Source: Nicotiana tabacum
Lineage: Eukaryota > Streptophyta > Magnoliopsida > Solanales > Solanaceae
Direction of reading: 5' to 3'
Length of the DNA stretch: 64,000 nucleotides
Assembly (NCBI RefSeq): GCF_000715075.1
Contig: NC_134087.1
Location: 186,093,276-186,157,275, forward strand
Position numbers and translations under genes: made by a program. A model generated the notes under the pieces. That model made no database searches. It saw only the letters and a program-made list of their open reading frames with translations, and was not told the origin of the DNA. Positions 60,037 to 64,000 of this stretch are shown piece after piece (position 1 is the first letter of the stretch; each line of letters begins with the position of its first letter).

Positions 60037-61770
60037 AGTTCCGTGGTTTTAGCACGGTCGCTTAACAGTTGCATTTGATTTTATCTAATTTTAATATCTG
60101 CTAGCTTAGGTGCATTTTATTCGTAAACCGCTTTTTATCATTATTTATTTTAAAAGAATTGCGACGTCGTGAAAACGCGTTTTGAACTACGTTGCAATCA
60201 ATGCACCCGTGGTTGTCAACACATTTCGACTTCGTCGAGATTTAGATTTGGATCGCATCAATGCGCACCCGAGTTTAAGAAGGTTATTTAATTAAAATCG
60301 CGCCTAAAGATTCTAACGTAATATTATTTTGGGGAAGGCCGTGAAGTTTGCAAAATGGCCCTCCCAAATTCTAAGGATAAACATGATTAATTAAACGAGG
60401 GCCATGCATGTTGAGGTTTTATTTGGCATGGCGCGCCTCAATTATTCTATGACTCCTAGGCTTAATTACGAAGGCCATGTAAATTAGGTGATTGGGCTCG
60501 AGGACAAAGAAGAAATCTAAACTAGACTGATTCAGATGAGAGGCCTCGGAATGCCAATGGGCCAAAGACACCGACCCAACTGTGGGATTTACGGCAACTG
60601 CTTGAAACAAATTAGCTATTCATGAGAACCCCCTAAGGCCGATCAAGTGCTGATTATTTTTTATAATCTGAGACAGACATGAAATGCATTCCTTGATACC
60701 AAATCATATTTTATAGCAGAGATGCCATACATGATGTTATAAAACTCATATACATATGATGTTATAAAACTCATATACAGTTTGTGTCACCATTTCAAGC
60801 TATAATAGCATTTAAAACCTTCAACCAAAACAACAACGTGACTTCAAAATTGAAAGTGCCAATGTAAATTCAAAGTTAGAAACGTAAAAGCCGCTCAACT
60901 AAGCTTAACATGATCACCATTTGAAAGCTTAAAAGCAATCCATTCCTACACTTGAGTTCAAACGGTATTAAAACACCCAGTATTCTGAAATTATACAATA
61001 GATCCAAGCAACAAAATCAACCTAAGCCCTTAGCATGCACTAGCACTCGATACAAACCAAAAACAGAAATATACATAACTGAAGCACTTAATCATATATA
61101 GTAAAAGTATTAAACAACATCAAACTTGAGAATTTCAACTTAATTTCCAACAGCTTCGTGCAGCCAATCAATATTCAATTTCATGTCAGGTTTGAGTATT
61201 GTACCTGGAGATTTGAAGAATAATGAAGGAGAAGAGTGAGTCAGCAGCAGTCTAAACAACAGTAGACCAAGAGATGATCAAACAACAACAACACACAGCC
61301 CAGGAATGGATTCAGAAATCCAGAAATATTCAACAATCAGACAGAAACTAACAAATCAACCCAAAGACCACTTGAAATGCACTCAAATAAGCTCGAAATG
61401 CCCCAGAATACTTCAGCAAATCCAAAACTCATCCAAAACCAGTTCAAACAGACCCAAAAATTCTCGAAATTAAACAGGAGAACATTTGAAGTTTCAAAAT
61501 CCAAGTATTGAACTAGAAGAATGGGGATCAACAATTAAAAGTCAAAATTAACCTGAATTGTCTAATGGAACAGTACTTTTTTGGATTTTTGAAGGTTTTC
61601 TATTGTTTTTTTTTCTTTTCTCTTTTGAAGAAAGCTAAGCTAAAAGGGGTTTTGGGATCTGAAATTCTAAATTTCAGATCTGTGAGGCTAGAGGAGTATT
61701 TTTGGGGGGAATTTTAGGGAATTTCAGAGATCCCAAAAAAAACTTTTTTCTGAAAGCATTGAACATGCCC

Positions 61771-61777
61771 TTTTATA
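61771..61777 (-). promoter_or_regulatory. TATA box of element 3 (5' LTR)
   Basis: Minus strand CCTATAAAAGGGCATG. This is the promoter that would drive element 3; U3 is to its right on the + strand. Confidence 0.65.
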
Positions 61778-63190
61778 GGCACAAATGGGGTTCTATCAGA
61801 TTTTAGACTTTACAAATTAGCCCTTCCTTATTTTCGGTTTAGTCCCTTTATTTTTGACTTGCTCAATAAGTAAATACCTCTATTGTGTTAAAACCTACAC
61901 TAAAGTACCCTTATAGAAGGCCCTAGGAGGCTCTTCTACCCCCACAATACCTATACTACCCTTACCTCTCCTTTGAAATTACTATTCTTATCAGAATTAC
62001 CCTTTTCCATGCCTAAACTACCCCTGAAAGCTTCTCCAAGTTACTGATTCTACCTATATCCTCAATAGTTATAACCAATCCCCTAAATTAATTCAAAACT
62101 AACTAGAACTGATTAATTAGAACTCAGAAATTACCCAATTGAACTAACCAATCCCAATTATTCAATCACCCAAACCCAAAAAACTTAGAAAAAACTTAGA
62201 TCTGAAATTCGAGCCGCTTCACCAAGATTTGAAGGAAGATGATCATGGATTTGGGTTGAGGGAAGTCTGGGGATGGTGTGGTATGATTTTGGGCCGGTTT
62301 GGATGAGTTTGCGACTTGGCCGGAAAACTTCAATCGGAGATTCGACGAGCTCCGGCAATATTCGATGGAAACCAATAGTAGGAATGGAAAGAGGGATTCA
62401 TGGGGGATCTATGGTGTTAATTTGGGGTTGAACGGCGTAGGTTGCGCTTGCCGCCGACGAGGGGTTTGGGGCGACTGGGATTAGGGTTTGAAAGGAGAGG
62501 TAGGGTGAGGAAGGCGAATGACCGAGGTGGGGGGTAAGGTTTCGGACAGTTTTATAGTACGCCTACCCTGCCTCTGAGCCATCGATCTTGTTAACCTCGA
62601 CGGTTCGGATTGATCGACGCCAAACGGCATCGTTTTGATTTTAGTGTATTGGAACGGGTGGGGAAGGGGTTCTGGGTTGGCCGGGTCTGGGTTGTGGTTT
62701 AATTGGCCCAAATCATGGGCAACCCTTTTTAATGTTTTCACTTCTTTTCTTTTGACTTATTTTATTTAATTTTTGTACTTCAATTTGTATATTCTTTTTT
62801 TCTAATTTTATAAAATTGCAAAATTTAAAATAAATTCCTAATATATTTCAAAATTAAACTAATTAATTCCTAAAATTATTTTAAAAACTATTCCAGGACG
62901 AATTCGCAATTAAACAATTAAAAGTGCAAAAATGGACTCTTTTTGTTATTTTCTATATATTCTATTATAAAACAAATTAATCGCTGATTAATACAAACAT
63001 ATGAAATTAGATCCTAAATGCAAATGCATATTTTTGTATTTTATATGAATTGACCAGGCATAAATAAAATGCAACAACTATCAGAAAATGACGCCAAACT
63101 GCACAAAAATTGTAAAAATAAAGAAAAAGAATCATTTCTTTGAATTTTGGGAATAATTTGCTTAGGGCAAAATCACGTGCTCACACCTGC

Positions 63191-64000
63191 AACTGGTATG
63201 CCTCTTCTTGTTTAAATTCTGCCCCCTCTCTTATGTGTTTATGCTTCAGTCTTTTCTTTGTTTATTTTACTGCTTTCTACAAGCTTATTATTCATGCTCC
63301 TATATGAATCCCCATCCCTGAACCCTTTGTCTGCTGAGTTATGGTTCAGAAAACATGACAACCCTTGACATTGTTGTTCATGTATATGGACTGGACTCCC
63401 TGAGTCCTAAACTCTTTCAATTCCCATTCCTTTTCCCCCTTATATGTATTTTGAACTTAAGACCTTGGTCTGGCAGTGTCCTAATCACTGCCCAGACCAT
63501 TGTCTGACCTTCAATATGTCTATGCTCTTATTTATTGGCTGAACAGGCTTGGTCAGGGGTGTGCTAGCCTACCTCGTGGCTATGCATGACCACCAGCCTG
63601 CCATGGCATTCCCCAACCCCCTCTCTTGCACTTACACTCATTCTTAGAACCTAAGTTCTGCCCCTCTCTTATGAGCCTTGCTTTGTGATCCATGAGCTCC
63701 CTCTGAACTTGGACACCTGAGGGTTGGCTCCCCCACACTGCACTGTAACTCTTTCTAATTAACATCTTGGGTGTAAGCACTGTCCGGAGTTCCTGAAACT
63801 CCTTGGATCTCTGAAACACCCTAGATAAGAGAAGTATTTGGCAATCTGGATCTCGGAAGTGGTTCAATCTCATATTGTTAGATACTAAGTCTGAATTAGG
63901 CTGTTCGGATGAAGCTGTAATTTTTGATGTATTTTTAATTTCTGTCTTATTTTTTACTGGTCTGTAATAATTTGTATAAACTCATGGGATTTTAGTGAAA
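63191..64000 (+). repeat. 3' LTR of element 2, continuation after the nested insertion
   Basis: AACTGGTATGCCTC onward matches 26247-27056 of the 5' LTR with few differences; it continues beyond the window by about 1.5 kb if complete. CCTGC at 63186-63190 is the right target duplication of element 3. Confidence 0.93.

Larger units (their letters stand above)
41234..63185 (-). mobile_element. Tat/Ogre-like Gypsy element ('element 3') nested in the 3' LTR of element 2
   Basis: Complete and flanked by CCTGC (41229-41233 and 63186-63190). All coding parts are on the minus strand: 5' LTR 59834-63185, PBS 59812-59829, ORF1, gag-pro, intron, RT-RH-aRH-IN, tandem arrays, PPT, 3' LTR 41234-45216. It must be younger than element 2. 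Its LTRs differ by a few percent plus a 570-bp and a ~40-bp gap. Pol has an intact YVDD but several C-to-T stops, so it is defective although recent. Confidence 0.94.
59834..63185 (-). repeat. 5' LTR of element 3 (3352 bp)
   Basis: On + TGTCACACCTCC...CACGTGCTCACA. It lacks about 570 bp present in the other LTR (junction near 62195, between CTTAGA repeats). The minus-strand promoter TATA is at 61771-61777. Confidence 0.93.
23917..64000 (+). mobile_element. Giant Tat/Ogre-like Gypsy element ('element 2'), interrupted by element 3 and cut by the window edge
   Basis: 5' LTR 23917-28566, internal 28567-38906, 3' LTR 38907-41233 resuming at 63191 and running past 64000. Order is ORF1, gag, protease, RT, RNase H, an additional (archaeal-type) RNase H, integrase. 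The extra RNase H, a tRNA-Arg-type PBS, ORF1 before gag and a repeat-filled 3' UTR place it in the Tat group, near Ogre. LTRs differ by about 2-3% by eye. At least eight nonsense codons and a frameshift make it non-autonomous. Confidence 0.92.

Overview
The window is nuclear DNA of a flowering plant. It consists almost entirely of LTR retrotransposons, with no intact host gene. The mix of elements (a Copia/SIRE-type element with an env-like ORF, a short-LTR Copia element, giant Tat/Ogre-type Gypsy elements primed by tRNA-Arg, a tRNA-derived SINE and a MITE) suggests Solanaceae, probably Nicotiana. The genus is inferred from remembered family resemblance, not from a search.

Layout. (1) 1-9522, + strand: a decayed SIRE-like Copia element whose 5' LTR is cut by the window edge. 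Gag-PR-IN and RT-RH lie in two frames with many stops, followed by a long env-like third ORF and a 916-bp 3' LTR. (2) 9523-23916: AT-rich intergenic DNA with a MITE (10149-10593, 10-bp target duplication), a nearly intact 5-kb Copia element (11471-16445, 5-bp target duplication GTATT), a (GAA)n microsatellite, two decayed fragments resembling a GTE/BET bromodomain-family exon, and a minus-strand SINE (23077-23294). (3) 23917 to beyond 64000, + strand: a giant Tat/Ogre-like Gypsy element ('element 2') with 4.65-kb LTRs, a small ORF1, gag-pro, RT-RH-aRH-IN, and a 3' UTR full of tandem repeats. (4) 41234-63185, minus strand: a second, different Tat/Ogre-like Gypsy element ('element 3') inserted into the 3' LTR of element 2 with a perfect 5-bp duplication CCTGC. 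It has 4.0/3.35-kb LTRs, a long ORF1, gag-pro, a probable intron, and pol. From 63191 the interrupted 3' LTR of element 2 resumes and runs off the window.

How it works together: each element carries promoter, primer site, structural and enzymatic genes and polypurine tract for copying through RNA, but every pol is broken by stops, frameshifts or lost catalytic residues. Most nonsense changes that can be judged are C-to-T (CAA/CAG/CGA to stop), as expected from deamination of methylated, silenced copies.

The most interesting signal is non-coding. A two-stem RNA hairpin (core GAACTAC...CTGATTC...GATACGTAGGCA) occurs six times across the two Gypsy elements. The stem bases change in pairs, and the copies sit at equivalent positions: after pol, just before the 3' LTR, and around ORF1. 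A second hairpin with a conserved loop lies near the 3' end of both LTR families. Element 3 also carries about 45 nt matching the 3' half of tRNA-Arg, including CCA, and a gag-pro stop codon built into a splice donor.
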